Below, piece by piece: positions 30,610-45,900 of a stretch of 64,000 nucleotides of DNA. Each line of letters starts with the position of its first letter. Position 1 is the first letter of the stretch. Source of the DNA: Limnoperna fortunei (Eukaryota; Mollusca; Bivalvia; Mytilida; Modiolidae); NCBI GenBank assembly GCA_944474755.1, contig OX104114.1, positions 21,847,220 through 21,911,219 of the forward strand, written 5' to 3'. The notes under the pieces are model-generated. The model was not told the origin of the DNA, did not search any database, and was given only the letters and a program-made list of their open reading frames with translations. The translations under genes and the position numbers were made by a program.

Positions 30610-32285
30610 CTTAAAGAAAACAATAAATATTATAAATATATGACTTTTTTGCATCTGTAATGGCTAGAACAAAAGCATGTTAGACTTACTATCTATACTC
30701 ACACTTACAGTGTTAAGATGATTTCTTTGCAACCAGTACAATTTGAAAGGGAACATAAGATATGAATACATTTAATCAGACTAAATGCTAACTTTTTGAC
30801 GAAGTTCCCCTTTAAATTGTAGTGTAACGATTCTTCTCTTATTCCACAGCTGACACTAATTCTGTAACGTGTCCAGCCTTATTTTATATCACCGAGCGAT
30901 TGTAGCGTGTTGTCTGTTCGTTACCTGATTATACTCAGGATCCGAAGAGTCTATCAGTTTATATTAACGTCTCGAGGTCAACGCTAATACAACTGTTCCA
31001 CTAACTATTTATGCTACAAACTATATACATGACACAAAACAAGAAACCAAAATGCGAGTAACCCGAACCCAATAAAAACCATGGGTGCACTCAGGTGCTC
31101 CGGACGAGTCAGCTGTGCCTGCCTCTATATAGACACCCGTCGAGTTACTCTATAAGCTACCTGCTTATGATCCATTATACTATATACATATTTACACAAC
31201 AGCGCCAATATCAATAGTCATTATATCAGATTCAAAAAACCATTATAATTCACAAGATAAAACGTCATAACGCACATCTGTCCTATATGACCTTCCTGTA
31301 TCTTCTATGACCGTAATAATCCACAAGATATAACATCATAATCTAGGTTCTACAACCCATGTCCTGTATGAACTTCCTCTGTCTAAAATATATCACTTGG
31401 ATACTTGTCTAGTAGCGCGATGCTTCTAGACTACGACAAATAAGCGTAATGCTTATATGCCGCCTATGGTATGGAAACGCAATGCTTCTATACCCCATCC
31501 CCTATGACACAGAACCAAGCTTGTATTCAACCACGTTATTTGGAGACTTACTGGTCTGAGAGGCTGAGACAAGTCTACAACATCAGACGCTGTAAGCTCT
31601 GCTCCGTGAATTGAACTCTACCTATATCGCTTTAAACTCCCAAGCTTTACTTATAGGTTTCGTTCTATGTACCTACTTCGACAACCGTTCTGCACCGGTC
31701 ATTCTTCGCATTCAGAATGACAATGATTGAGCAATCTGCCCTGGTATTTATACTCCCTTATGGATTATTCCATTTTCATAGGACGATTCAAACCTAGCCC
31801 GCATCCTAGCAACGGGGGTTAGTGAAAATAGGTAAACTGCGTCACTTTTACTTCCGTTACCTAATATGCATTTTATTCATAATACAGCTACATATAATTA
31901 ACAAAATCATCACAGTAGGTTGTCGCAGAAACGTCAGTTGTGTAGTCAAATATGTGTACAAGACAACAAGCTATCGGAAATACAACGTGAAAAACAACAA
32001 GTCTGACATAGATTATTTATAAAGCAAACTGCTTAAAAATATTGTCAACGTAGGATTAAAACATCTTTATATGGATCACAAATTGACATGTTAAAATTAA
32101 TACTAAAATGACCACCAAAAACAGGGATCATATGCCTTTACGAATCCACAAACTACGTCTTGACGGACCGAAAAGTTACGCTAATATTGTAGACAATCAA
32201 TAGAAAGAACAAGGACGTCGAGACATACACACGTTAGATTTATTTTATACTCCGTTTAAATTCTAGTATCTCAGAATCGATGTAT
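30610..32285. other. intergenic region or 5' intron of the Ly6-like gene
   Basis: This region is less AT-rich than its surroundings between about 30830 and 31800. It contains three GCGATGCTTCTA / GCGTAATGCTTATA / ACGCAATGCTTCTA look-alike words at 31417-31480. It could be an old mobile element, but I found neither clear termini nor a coding frame. The missing first exon of the Ly6-like gene may be here. Confidence 0.35.
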
Positions 32286-32374
32286 ATTGTTTATATTAGG
32301 TTACATTTACACTGTAAAACCGACTCTAATTAATGTTGGTTTTACAGTGTAAATGGAACCTTTTATAAACAATT
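32286..32374. repeat. long hairpin, arms of about 36 bp
   Basis: The core arms at 32299-32321 and 32338-32360 match at 22 of 23 positions (GGTTACATTTACACTGTAAA / TTTACAGTGTAAATGGAACC). The pairing continues outward through ATTGTTTATA / TATAAACAAT. The loop is 16 bases. It could be a tiny MITE or a structured transcript; the sequence does not decide. Confidence 0.75.
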
Positions 32375-32610
32375 AATTAACATCATATTAATTATTCATA
32401 AAAAAGAAATATATTCGGGTTTCCTCAAAGTATTTTTACAAGCTCATTAATATCGTTTTGATAACTGACTTTTGGAATGGGAGCTGTCTTCACCTCCACC
32501 CCATGGAATTTTAAGAAAAAATATAAGGAAATCCTATTTTTAATAATCTACCATACTACATGATTTACACTTTACTATAAGAAGCATTAGGTTTGTTAAC
32601 TTAAATTTAA

Positions 32611-32786
<176 letters not shown>

Positions 32787-35725
32787 CATACACACTACAG
32801 TAAGAACACATGGGCATAACATACTTTCTCAGAACAGTTTCGATCACTTCCAACAATTGTCAGAACAGTGTTGATCACCACAGCAATTGTCAGAACAGTG
32901 TTTATCATTACAACAATTGTCAGAACAGTGTTGATCACCACAGCAATTGTCGGAGCAGTGTTGATCATTACAACAATTCTTAGAACAGTGTTGATCACCA
33001 CAGCAATTGTCAGAACAGTGTTGATCATTACAACAATTGTCAGAACAGTGTTGATCACCACAACAATTGTCAGAACAGTGTTGATCATTACAACAATTGT
33101 CAGAACAGTGTTGATCATTACAACAATTGTCAGAACAGTGTTGATCATTACAACAATTGTCAGAACAGTGTTGATCATTACAACAATTGTCGGAGCAGTG
33201 TTGATCACCACAGCAATTGTCGGAGCAGTGTTGATCACCACAGCAATTGTCGGAGCAGTGTTGATCACCACAGCAATTGTCAGAACAGGGTTTATCATTA
33301 CAACAATTGTCAGAACAGTGTTGATCACCACAACAATTGTCAGAACAGTGTTGATCACCACAGCAATTGTCGGAGCAGTGTTGATCATTACAACACTTTT
33401 GCGAACAGTGTTGATCATTACAACAATTGTCAGAACAGTGTTGATCACCACAACGATTGTCAGAAAATTGTTAATCACTTACAAGAATTGTCAAAACAGT
33501 GTTGATTATTACAACAATTGTCGGAACAGTGTTGATCACCACAACATTTCTCGGAGCAGTGTTGATCACCACAACAATTGTCAGAACAGTGTTGATCACC
33601 ACAACAATTGTCAAAACAGTGTTGATCACAATAACAATTGTCAGAACAATGTTGATCATTACAACGATTGTGACAACAGTGTTGATCACCACAACAATTG
33701 TGAGAACAGTGTTGATCACCACAACAATTGTCAGAACAGTGTTGATCGCTTACAACAATTGTCAGAACAGTGTTGATCATTAAAAAAATTGTTAGAACAG
33801 TGTTGATCACCACAACAATTGTTAGAACATGGTTGATCATTACAACAATTGTCGAAACAGTGTTAATCACTTACAACATTGTCAGAACAGTGTTGAGCAC
33901 CACAACAATTGTCAGAAATTTCTTAATCACTTAATTACAAGATTTGTCAGAACAGTGTTGATCATTACAACAATTGTCGGAACAGTGTTGATCACCACAA
34001 CATTTCTCGGAGCAGTGTTGATCATTACAACAATTGTCAGAACAGTGTTGATCACTTACAACAATGGTCAGAACAGTGTTGATCACCACAACAATTGTCA
34101 TCAGAACAGTGTTGATCACCAGAGCAATTGTCAGAACAGTGTTTATCATTACAACAATTGTCAGAACAGTGTTGATCATTACAACAATTGCCAGAACAGT
34201 GTTTATCACTACAACAATTGTCATTACAGTGTTGATCATTACAACAATTGTCAGAACAATGTTGATCATTACAACAATTGTCAGAACAGTGTTGATCATT
34301 ACAACAATTGTCAGAACAGTGTTGATCACCACAACAAGAATAGTGTTGATCATCACAGCAATTGTCGGAGCAGTGTTGATCATTACAACACTTTTGCGAA
34401 CAGTGTTGATGATTGCAACAAATGTCAGAACAGTGTTGATCATAACAACAATTGTCAGAAAATTGTTAATCACTCACAAGAATTGTCAGAATAGTGTTGA
34501 TCATTACAACAATTGTCGGAACAGTGTTGATCACCACAACATTACTCGGAGCAGTGTTGATCATTGCAACAATTGTCAGAACAGTGTTGATCACCACAAC
34601 AATTGTCAGAACAGTGTTGATCGCTTACAACAATTGTCAGAACAGTGCTGATCGCTTACAACAATTGTCAAAACAGTGTTGATCACCCCAACAATTGTCA
34701 TAACAGTGTTGATCATGGTAGCAATTGTCATAAAAGTTTTGATCACCACACCAATTGTCAGAATAGTGTTCATTGCTTGCAACAATTATCGGAACAGTGT
34801 TGATCGCCACAACAATTGTCGGACCTGTATTGGTTACTACAACAATTGTCAGAACAGTGTGGATCACTACAACAATTACCGGAACAGTGTGGATCACTAC
34901 AACAATTATCGGAACAGTGTTGATCACCACAATTGTCAGAACTGCGTTGATCATTGCAACAACAGCGTAGATCACCAAAACAAGTGTCAGAACAGTATAG
35001 ATCATCACAACAATTTTCAGAACAGTGTTTATTGCTTATAACAATTGTCGGGACAGTGTTGATCGCCACAACAATCGGCGGACCTGTGTTGGTCACCACA
35101 ACAATTGTCAGAACAGTGTTGATCACAACAACAATTGTCAGAACAGTGTTGATCATTACAACAATTGTCAGAACAGTGTTGATCACAACAACAATTTTAA
35201 GAACAGTGTTGATCACCACAACAATTGTCAGAACAGTGTTGATCACAACAACAATTGTCAGAACAGTGTTGATCATTACAACAATTGTCAGAACGGTGTT
35301 GATCACAACAACAATTTTCAGAACAGTGTTGATCACTAAAACAATTGCCTGAACAGTGTTGATCACAACAACAATTGTCATAACATTGTTGATCATTACA
35401 ACAATCGTCAGAACTGGGTTGATCACAACAACAATTGTCAGAACAGTGTTGTTCATTACAAAAATGGTCAGAATAGAATTGATCATCACAACAATTGTCA
35501 GAACAGTGTGATCACCACAACATGTGTCAGAACAGTGTTGATTGCCAAAACAATGGTCGGACCTGTATTGGTTACTACAACAATTGTCAGAACAGTGTGG
35601 ATCACTACAACAATTATCGGAACAGTGTTGATCACCACAATTGTCAGAACTGCGTTGATCATTGCAACAATTTTTTGAAAAGTGTTGATCACCAAAACAA
35701 TTGTCAGAACAGTATAGATCATCAC

Positions 35726-38700
35726 AATAATTTTCAGCACAGTGTTGATCGCTTAAAACAATTGTCGGAACAGTGGTGATCGCCACAACAATCGGCGGAC
35801 CTGTGTTGGTCACTACAACAATTGTCAGAACAGTGTTGATCAATTACAACAATTGTCAGAACAGTTTTGATCACAACAACAATTTTCAGAACAGTGTTGA
35901 TCATTACAACAATTGTCAGAAGAGTGTTTATCACAACAACAATTGTCATAATAGTGTTTGATGCCACTATAATTATCAGAACAGTGTTGATCACCCCAAC
36001 AATTGTCAGAACAGTGTTGATCACTACAACAATTGTCAGAACAGAGTTGATCACCACAACAATTTTCAGAACAGTGTTGATGCCACCACAATAATTATCA
36101 GAACAGTGTTCATCACCCCAACAATTGTCAGAACAGAGTTGATCACTACAACAATTATAAAAACAGTGTTGATCATCACAACAATTGTCAGAACAGAGTT
36201 GATCACTACAACAATTGTCAGAACAGTGTTGATCATTACAACAATCGTCAGAACAGAGTTGATCACAACAACAATTGTCAGAATAGTGTTGATCATTACA
36301 ACAATTGTCAGAATAGAGTTGATCACCCCAACAATTGTCAGAACAGTGTTGATCATTACAACAATTGTCAGAACAGTTTTGATCACAACAACAATTTTCA
36401 GAACAGTGTTGATCATTACAACAATTGTCAGAACGGTGTTGATCACAACAACAATTGTCAGAACAGTGCTGATCATTACAACAATTGTCAGAACGGTGTT
36501 GATCACAACAACAATTGTCAGAATAGTGTTGATACCACTATAATTATCAGAACAGTGTTGATCACCCCAACAATTGTCAGAACAGTGTTGATCAATACAA
36601 CACTTGTCAGAACAGAGTTGATCACCACAACAATTTTCAGAACAGTGTTGATCACTACAACAATTGTCAGAACAGTGTTGATCACAACAATTGTCAGAAC
36701 AGTGTTGATCATTACAACAATTGTCAGAACAGTGTTGATCATTACAACAATTGTTAGAACAGTGTTGATCATTACAACAATTGTCAGAACAGTGTTGATC
36801 ATTACAACAATTGTCGGAGCAGTGTTGATCACCACAGCAATTGTCGGAGCAGTGTTGATCACAACAGCAATTGTCGGAGCAGTGTTGATCACCACAGCAA
36901 TTGTCAGAACAGGGTTTATCATTACAACAATTGTCAGAACAGTGTTGATCACCACAACAATTGTCAGAACAGTGTTGATCACCACAGCAATTGTCGGAGC
37001 AGTGTTGATCATTACAACACTTTTGCGAACAGTGTTGATCATTACAACAATTGTCAGAACAGTGTTGATCACCACAACGATTGTCAGAAAATTGTTAATC
37101 ACTTACAAGAATTGTCAAAACAGTGTTGATCATTACAACAATTGTCGGAACAGTGTTGATCACCACAACATTTCTCGGAGCAGTGTTGATCACCACAACA
37201 ATTGTCAGAACAGTGTTGATCACCACAACAATTGTCAGAACAGTGTTGATCATTACAACAATTGTCAGAACAGTGTTGATCACCACAACAATTGTCAGAA
37301 CAGTGTTGATCATTACAACAATTGTCAGAACAGTGTTGATCATTACAACAATTGTCAGAACAGTGTTGATCATTACAACAATTGTCAGAACAGTGTTGAT
37401 CATTACAACAATTGTCGGAGCAGTGTTGATCACCACAGCAATTGTCGGAGCAGTGTTGATCACCACAGCAATTGTCGGAGCAGTGTTGATCACCACAGCA
37501 ATTGTCAGAACAGGGTTTATCATTACAACAATTGTCAGAACAGTGTTGATCACCACAACAATTGTCAGAACAGTGTTGATCACCACAGCAATTGTCGGAG
37601 CAGTGTTGATCATTACAACACTTTTGCGAACAGTGTTGATCATTACAACAATTGTCAGAACAGTGTTGATCACCACAACGATTGTCAGAAAATTGTTAAT
37701 CACTTACAAGAATTGTCAAAACAGTGTTGATCATTACAACAATTGTCGGAACAGTGTTGATCACCACAACATTTCTCGGAGCAGTGTTGATCACCACAAC
37801 AATTGTCAGAACAGTGTTGATCACCACAACAATTGTCAAAATAATTGTCAAAATAATTTTCAGCACAGTGTTGATCGCTTAAAACAATTGTCGGAACAGT
37901 GGTGATCGCCACAACAATCGGCGGACCTGTGTTGGTCACTACAACAATTGTCAGAACAGTGTTGATCAATTACAACAATTGTCAGAACAGTTTTGATCAC
38001 AACAACAATTTTCAGAACAGTGTTGATCATTACAACAATTGTCAGAACAGTGTTTATCACAACAACAATTGTCATAATAGTGTTTGATGCCACTATAATT
38101 ATCAGAACAGTGTTGATCACCCCAACAATTGTCAGAACAGTGTTGATCACTACAACAATTGTCAGAACAGAGTTGATCACCACAACAATTTTCAGAACAG
38201 TGTTGATGCCACCACAATAATTATCAGAACAGTGTTCATCACCCCAACAATTGTCAGAACAGAGTTGATCACTACAACAATTATAAAAACAGTGTTGATC
38301 ATCACAACAATTGTCAGAACAGAGTTGATCACTACAACAATTGCCAGAACAGTGTTGATCATTACAACAATCGTCAGAACAGAGTTGATCACAACAACAA
38401 TTGTCAGAATAGTGTTGATCATTACAACAATTGTCAGAATAGAGTTGATCACCCCAACAATTGTCAGAACAGTGTTGATCATTACAACAATTGTCAGAAC
38501 AGTTTTGATCACAACAACAATTTTCAGAACAGTGTTGATCATTACAACAATTGTCAGAACGGTGTTGATCACAACAACAATTGTCAGAACAGTGTTGATC
38601 ATTACAACAATTGTCAGAACGGTGTTGATCACAACAACAATTGTCAGAATAGTGTTGATACCACTATAATTATCAGAACAGTGTTGATCACCCCAACAAT

Positions 38701-39357
38701 TGTCAGAACAGTGTTGATCAATACAACACTTGTCAGAACAGAGTTGATCACCACAACAATTTTCAGAACAGTGTTGATCACTACAACAATTGTCAGAACA
38801 GTGTTGATCACAACAACAATTGTCAGAACAGTGTTGATCATTACAACAATTGTCAGAACAGTGTTGATCATTACAACAATTGTTAGAACAGTGTTGATCA
38901 TTACAACAATTGTCAGAACAGTGTTGATCATTACAACAATTGTCGGAGCAGTGTTGATCACCACAGCAATTGTCGGAGCAGTGTTGATCACAACAGCAAT
39001 TGTCGGAGCAGTGTTGATCACCACAGCAATTGTCAGAACAGGGTTTATCATTACAACAATTGTCAGAACAGTGTTGATCACCACAACAATTGTCAGAACA
39101 GTGTTGATCACCACAGCAATTGTCGGAGCAGTGTTGATCATTACAACACTTTTGCGAACAGTGTTGATCATTACAACAATTGTCAGAACAGTGTTGATCA
39201 CCACAACGATTGTCAGAAAATTGTTAATCACTTACAAGAATTGTCAAAACAGTGTTGATCATTACAACAATTGTCGGAACAGTGTTGATCACCACAACAT
39301 TTCTCGGAGCAGTGTTGATCACCACAACAATTGTCAGAACAGTGTTGATCACCACAA
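35726..39357. repeat. higher-order duplication inside the array, spacing 2126 bp
   Basis: The variant order at 35726-37231 recurs at 37852-39357 with only scattered base changes, starting at the landmark ATAATTTTCAGCACAG. A further copy of the 36.5-37.1 kb variant order follows 601 bp later, at about 37.1-37.7 kb. Confidence 0.85.
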
Positions 39358-41084
39358 CAATTGTCAAAACAGTGTTGATCACAATAACAATTGTCAGAAC
39401 AATGTTGATCATTACAACGATTGTGACAACAGTGTTGATCACCACAACAATTGTGAGAACAGTGTTGATCACCACAACAATTGTCAGAACAGTGTTGATC
39501 GCTTACAACAATTGTCAGAACAGTGTTGATCATTAAAAAAATTGTCAGAACAGTGTTGATCACCACAACAATTGTTAGAACATGGTTGATCTTTACAACA
39601 ATTGTCGAAACAGTGTTAATCACTTACAACATTGTCAGAACAGTGTTGAGCATCACAACAATTGTCAGAAATTTCTTAATCACTTAATTACAAGATTTGT
39701 CAGAACAGTGTTGATCATTACAACAATTGTCGGAACAGTGTTGATCACCACAACATTTCTCGGAGCAGTGTTGATCATTACAACAATTGTCAGAACAGTG
39801 TTGATCACTTACAACAATGGTCAGAACAGTGTTGATCACCACAACAATTGTCATCAGAACAGTGTTGATCACCAGAGCAATTGTCAGAACAGTGTTTATC
39901 ATTACAACAATTGTCAGAACAGTGTTGATCATTACAACAATTGCCAGAACAGTGTTTATCACTACAACAATTGTCATTACAGTGTTGATCATTACAACAA
40001 TTGTCAGAACAATGTTGATCATTACAACAATTGTCAGAACAGTGTTGATCATTACAACAATTGTCAGAACAGTGTTGATCACCACAACAAGAATAGTGTT
40101 GATCATCACAGCAATTGTCGGAGCAGTGTTGATCATTACAACACTTTTGCGAACAGTGTTGATGATTGCAACAAATGTCAGAACAGTGTTGATCATAACA
40201 ACAATTGTCAGAAAATTGTTAATCACTTACAAGAATTGTCAGAATAGTGTTGATCATTACAACAATTGTCGGAACAGTGTTGATCACCACAACATTACTC
40301 GGAGCAGTGTTGATCATTGCAACAATTGTCAGAACAGTGTTGATCACCACAACAATTGTCAGAACAGTGTTGATCGCTTACAACAATTGTCAGAACAGTG
40401 CTGATCGCTTACAACAATTGTCAAAACAGTGTTGATCACCCCAACAATTGTCATAACAGTGTTGATCATGGTAGCAATTGTCATAAAAGTTTTGATCACC
40501 ACACCAATTGTCAGAATAGTGTTGATTGCTTACAACAATTATCGGAACAGTGTTGATCGCCACAACAATTGTCGGACCTGTATTGGTTACTACAACAATT
40601 GTCAGAACAGTGTGGATCACTACAACAATTACCGGAACAGTGTGGATCACTACAACAATTATCGGAACAGTGTTGATCACCACAATTGTCAGAACTGCGT
40701 TGATCATTGCAACAACAGCTTTGATCACCAAAACAAGTGTCAGAACAGTATAGATCATCACAACAATTTTCAGAACAGTATTGATTGCTTATAACAATTG
40801 TCGGGACAGTGTTGATCGCCACAACAATCGGCGGACCTGTGTTGGTCACCACAACAATTGTCAGAACAGTGTTGATCACAACAACAATTGTCAGAACAGT
40901 GTTGATCATTACAACAATTGTCAGAACAGTGTTGATCACAACAACAATTTTAAGAACAGTGTTGATCATTACAACAATTGTCAGAACAGTGTTGATCACA
41001 ACAACAATTGTCAGAACAGTGTTGATCATTACAACAATTGTCAGAACAGTGTTGATCACAAGAACAATTTTCAGAACAGTGTTG

Positions 41085-42944
41085 ATCACTAAAACAATTG
41101 CCTGAACAGTGTTGATCACAACAACAATTGTCATAACATTGTTGATCATTACAACAATCGTCAGAACGGGGTTGATCACAACAACAATTGTCAGAACAGT
41201 GTTGTTCATTACAAAAATGGTCAGAATAGAATTGATCATCACAACAATTGTCAGAACAGTGTGATCACCACAACATGTGTCAGAACAGTGTTGATTGCCA
41301 AAACAATGGTCGGACCTGTATTGGTTACTACAACAATTGTCAGAACAGTGTGGATCACTACAACAATTATCGGAACAGTGTTGATCACCACAATTGTCAG
41401 AACAGCGTTGATCATTGCAACAATTTTTTGAAAAGTGTTGATCACCAAAACAATTGTCAGAACAGTATAGATCATCACAATAATTTTCAGCACAGTGTTG
41501 ATCGCTTAAAACAATTGTCGGAACAGTGGTGATCGCCACAACAATCGGCGGACCTGTGTTGGTCACTACAACAATTGTCAGAACAGTGTTGATCAATTAC
41601 AACAATTGTCAGAACAGTTTTGATCACAACAACAATTTTCAGAACAGTGTTGATCATTACAACAATTGTCAGAACAGTGTTTATCACAACAACAATTGTC
41701 ATAATAGTGTTTGATGCCACTATAATTATCAGAACAGTGTTGATCACCCCAACAATTGTCAGAACAGTGTTGATCACTACAACAATTGTCAGAACAGAGT
41801 TGATCGCCACAACAATTTTCAGAACAGTGTTGATGCCACCACAATAATTATCAGAACAGTGTTCATCACCCCAACAATTGTCAGAACAGAGTTGATCACT
41901 ACAAGAATTATAAAAACAGTGTTGATCATCACAACAATTGTCAGAACAGAGTTGATCATTACAACAATCGTCAGAACAGAGTTGATCACAACAACAATTG
42001 TCAGAATAGTGTTGATCACTAAAACAATTGCCTGAACAGTGTTGATCACAACAACAATTGTCATAACATTGTTGATCATTACAACAATCGTCAGAACGGG
42101 GTTGATCACAACAACAATTGTCAGAACAGTGTTGTTCATTACAAAAATGGTCAGAATAGAATTGATCATCACAACAATTGTCAGAACAGTGTGATCACCA
42201 CAACATGTGTCAGAACAGTGTTGATTGCCAAAACAATGGTCGGACCTGTATTGGTTACTACAACAATTGTCAGAACAGTGTGGATCACTACAACAATTAT
42301 CGGAACAGTGTTGATCACCACAATTGTCAGAACAGCGTTGATCATTGCAACAATTTTTTGAAAAGTGTTGATCACCAAAACAATTGTCAGAACAGTATAG
42401 ATCATCACAATAATTTTCAGCACAGTGTTGATCGCTTAAAACAATTGTCGGAACAGTGGTGATCGCCACAACAATCGGCGGACCTGTGTTGGTCACTACA
42501 ACAATTGTCAGAACAGTGTTGATCAATTACAACAATTGTCAGAACAGTTTTGATCACAACAACAATTTTCAGAACAGTGTTGATCATTACAACAATTGTC
42601 AGAACAGTGTTTATCACAACAACAATTGTCATAATAGTGTTTGATGCCACTATAATTATCAGAACAGTGTTGATCACCCCAACAATTGTCAGAACAGTGT
42701 TGATCACTACAACAATTGTCAGAACAGAGTTGATCGCCACAACAATTTTCAGAACAGTGTTGATGCCACCACAATAATTATCAGAACAGTGTTCATCACC
42801 CCAACAATTGTCAGAACAGAGTTGATCACTACAAGAATTATAAAAACAGTGTTGATCATCACAACAATTGTCAGAACAGAGTTGATCATTACAACAATCG
42901 TCAGAACAGAGTTGATCACAACAACAATTGTCAGAATAGTGTTG
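41085..42944. repeat. direct tandem duplication of 930 bp (31 monomers) inside the array
   Basis: 41085-42014 is followed at once by a near-identical 42015-42944. The junction falls at CACTAAAACAATTGCCTGAA. The length is exactly 31 times 30 bp. The whole segment also resembles 46.6-47.5 kb and 49.8-50.8 kb. Confidence 0.85.
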
Positions 42945-45900
42945 ATCACTACAACAATTGTCAGAATAGAGTTGATCACCCCAACAATTGTCAGAACAGT
43001 GTTGATCATTACAACAATTGTCAGAACAGTTTTGATCACAACAACAATTTTCAGAACAGTGTTAATCATTACAACAATTGTCAGAACGGTGTTGATCACA
43101 ACAACAATTGTCAGAACAGTGTTGATCACCACAACAATTTTCAGAACAGTGTTGATCACTACAACAATTGTCAGAACAGTGTTGATCACAACAACAATTG
43201 TCAGAACAGTGTTGATCATTACAACAATTGTCAGAACAGTGTTGATCACCACAAAAATTGCCAGAACAGTGTTGATCACCACAACAATTGTCGGAGCAGT
43301 GTTGATCATTACAACAATTGTCAGAACAGTGTTGTTCACAATAACAATTGTCAGACAAGTGTTGATCATTGCAAAAATTGTCAGAACAGTGTTGATCATT
43401 ACAACAATTGTCAGAACAGTGTTGATCACCACAACAATTGTCGGAGCAGTGTTGATCATTACAACAATTGTCAGAACAGTGTTGTTCACAATAACAATTG
43501 TCAGAAAAGTGTTGATCATTGCAAAAATTGTCAGAACAGTGTTGATCATTACAACAATTGTCAGAACAGTGTTGACCATTACAACAATTGTGAGAACAGT
43601 GTTGATCATTACAACAAAATTTCGGAACAGTGTTGACCATTACAAAAATAGTCAGAATAGAGTTGATCATCACAACAAATGTCAGAACAGTGTTGACCAT
43701 TAAAACAATTGTGAGAACAGTGTTGATCATAACAACAAAATTTCGGAACAGTGTTGACCATTACAAAAATAGTCAGAACAGAGTTGATCATCACAACAAA
43801 TGTCAGAACAGTGTTGACCATTACAACAATTGTTAGAACAGTGTTGATCATTACAACAAAATTTCGGAACAGTGTTGACCATTAAAAAAATAGTAAAAAC
43901 AGAGTTGAACATTACAACAATTGTAAGAACAGTGTTGATCATTACAACAATTGTAAGAACAGTGTTAATCATTACAACAATTGTCAGAACAGTGTTGACC
44001 ATTACAACAATTGTCATAACTGTGTTGATCGCTTACAACAATTGTCAGAACAGTGTTGATCATTACAACAATTGTCAGAACAGTGTTGACCATTAAAACA
44101 ATTGTCAGAACTGTGTTGATCGCTTACAACAATTGTCAGAACAGTGTTGATCATAACAACAATTGTCAGAACAGTGTTGACCATTACAACAATTGTCAGA
44201 ACTGTGTTGATCGCTTACAACAATTGTCAGAACAGTGTTGATCATTACAACAATTGTCAGATCAGTGTTGATCATTACAACAAAATTTCGGAACAGTGTT
44301 GATCACCACAACAATTGTCAGAACAGAGTTGATCATTACAACAATTGTCAGAACAGTTATGATTATTACAACAATTGTCATAAGAGTGATAATCACCACA
44401 ACAATTGTCAGAACATGGTTGATCATTACAACAATTGTCGAAACAGTGTTAATCACTAACAACATTGTCAGAACAGTGTTGAACACCACAACAATTGTCA
44501 GAAATTTGTTAATCACTTACAAGATTTGTCGGAACAGTGTTGATCATTACAACAATTGTCGGAACAGTGTTGATCACCACAACATTTGTCGGAGCAGTGT
44601 TGATCACCACAACAATTGTCATCAGAACCGTGTTGATCACCACAACAATTGTCGGAACAGTGTTGATCACCACAACAATTGTCGGAACAGTGTTGATCAC
44701 CACAACAATTGTCAGAACAGTGTTGATCACCACAACAATTGTCGGAACAGTGTTGATCACCACAACAATTGTCGGAACAGTGTCGATCACTTACAACAAT
44801 TGTTAAAACAGTGTTGATCACCAGAACAATTGTCGGAACAGTATTGATCACCACAACAATTGTCGGAACAGTGTCGATCCCTTACAACAATTGTTAAAAC
44901 AGTGTTGATCACCAGAACAATTGTCAGAACAGTGTTTATTATAACAACAATTGTCAGAACAGTGTTGATCATTACAACAATTGTCAGAACAGTGTTTATT
45001 ATTACAACAATTGTCAGAACAGTGTTGAGCACCACAACAATTGTCAGAAATTGGTTAATCACTTACAAGATTTGTCAGAAAAGTGTTGATCATTACAACA
45101 ATTGTCGGAACAGTGTTGATCACCACAACAATTGTTAGAACATGGTTGATCATTACAACAATTGTCGAAACAGTGTTAATCACTTACAACATTGTCAGAA
45201 CAGTGTTGAGCACCACAACAATTGTCAGAAATTTCTTAATCACTTAATTACAAGATTTGTCAGAACAGTGTTGATCATTACAACAATTGTCGGAACAGTG
45301 TTGATCACCACAACATTTCTCGGAGCAGTGTTGATCATTACAACAATTGTCAGAACAGTGTTGATCACAAGAACAATTGTCATCAGAACAGTGTTGATCA
45401 CCAGAGCAATTGTCAGAACAGTGTTTATCATTACAACAATTGTCAGAACAGTGTTGATCATTACAACAATTGCCAGAACAGTGTTTATCACTACAACAAT
45501 TGTCATTACAGTGTTGATCATTACAACAATTGTCAGAACAATGTTGATCATTACAACAATTGTCAGAACAGTGTTGATCATTACAACAATTGTCAGAACA
45601 GTGTTGATCACCACAACAAGAATAGTGTTGATCATCACAGCAATTGTCGGAGCAGTGTTGATCATTACAACACTTTTGCGAACAGTGTTGATGATTGCAA
45701 CAAATGTCAGAACAGTGTTGATCATAACAACAATTGTCAGAAAATTGTTAATCACTCACAAGAATTGTCAGAATAGTGTTGATCATTACAACAATTGTCG
45801 GAACAGTGTTGATCACCACAACATTACTCGGAGCAGTGTTGATCATTGCAACAATTGTCAGAACAGTGTTGATCACCACAACAATTGTCAGAACAGTGTT

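Noticed and set aside
30690..30760. Candidate first exon of the Ly6-like gene (minus-strand ATG before a GTAAGT donor)
   Set aside because: The exon would end in phase 0, but the next exon needs a one-base carry-over, and the encoded peptide is not a signal peptide.
30823..31860. Possible solo LTR beginning TGTAACG and ending CCGTTAC
   Set aside because: The ends are not TG...CA, no target duplication is visible, and no internal element features are seen.
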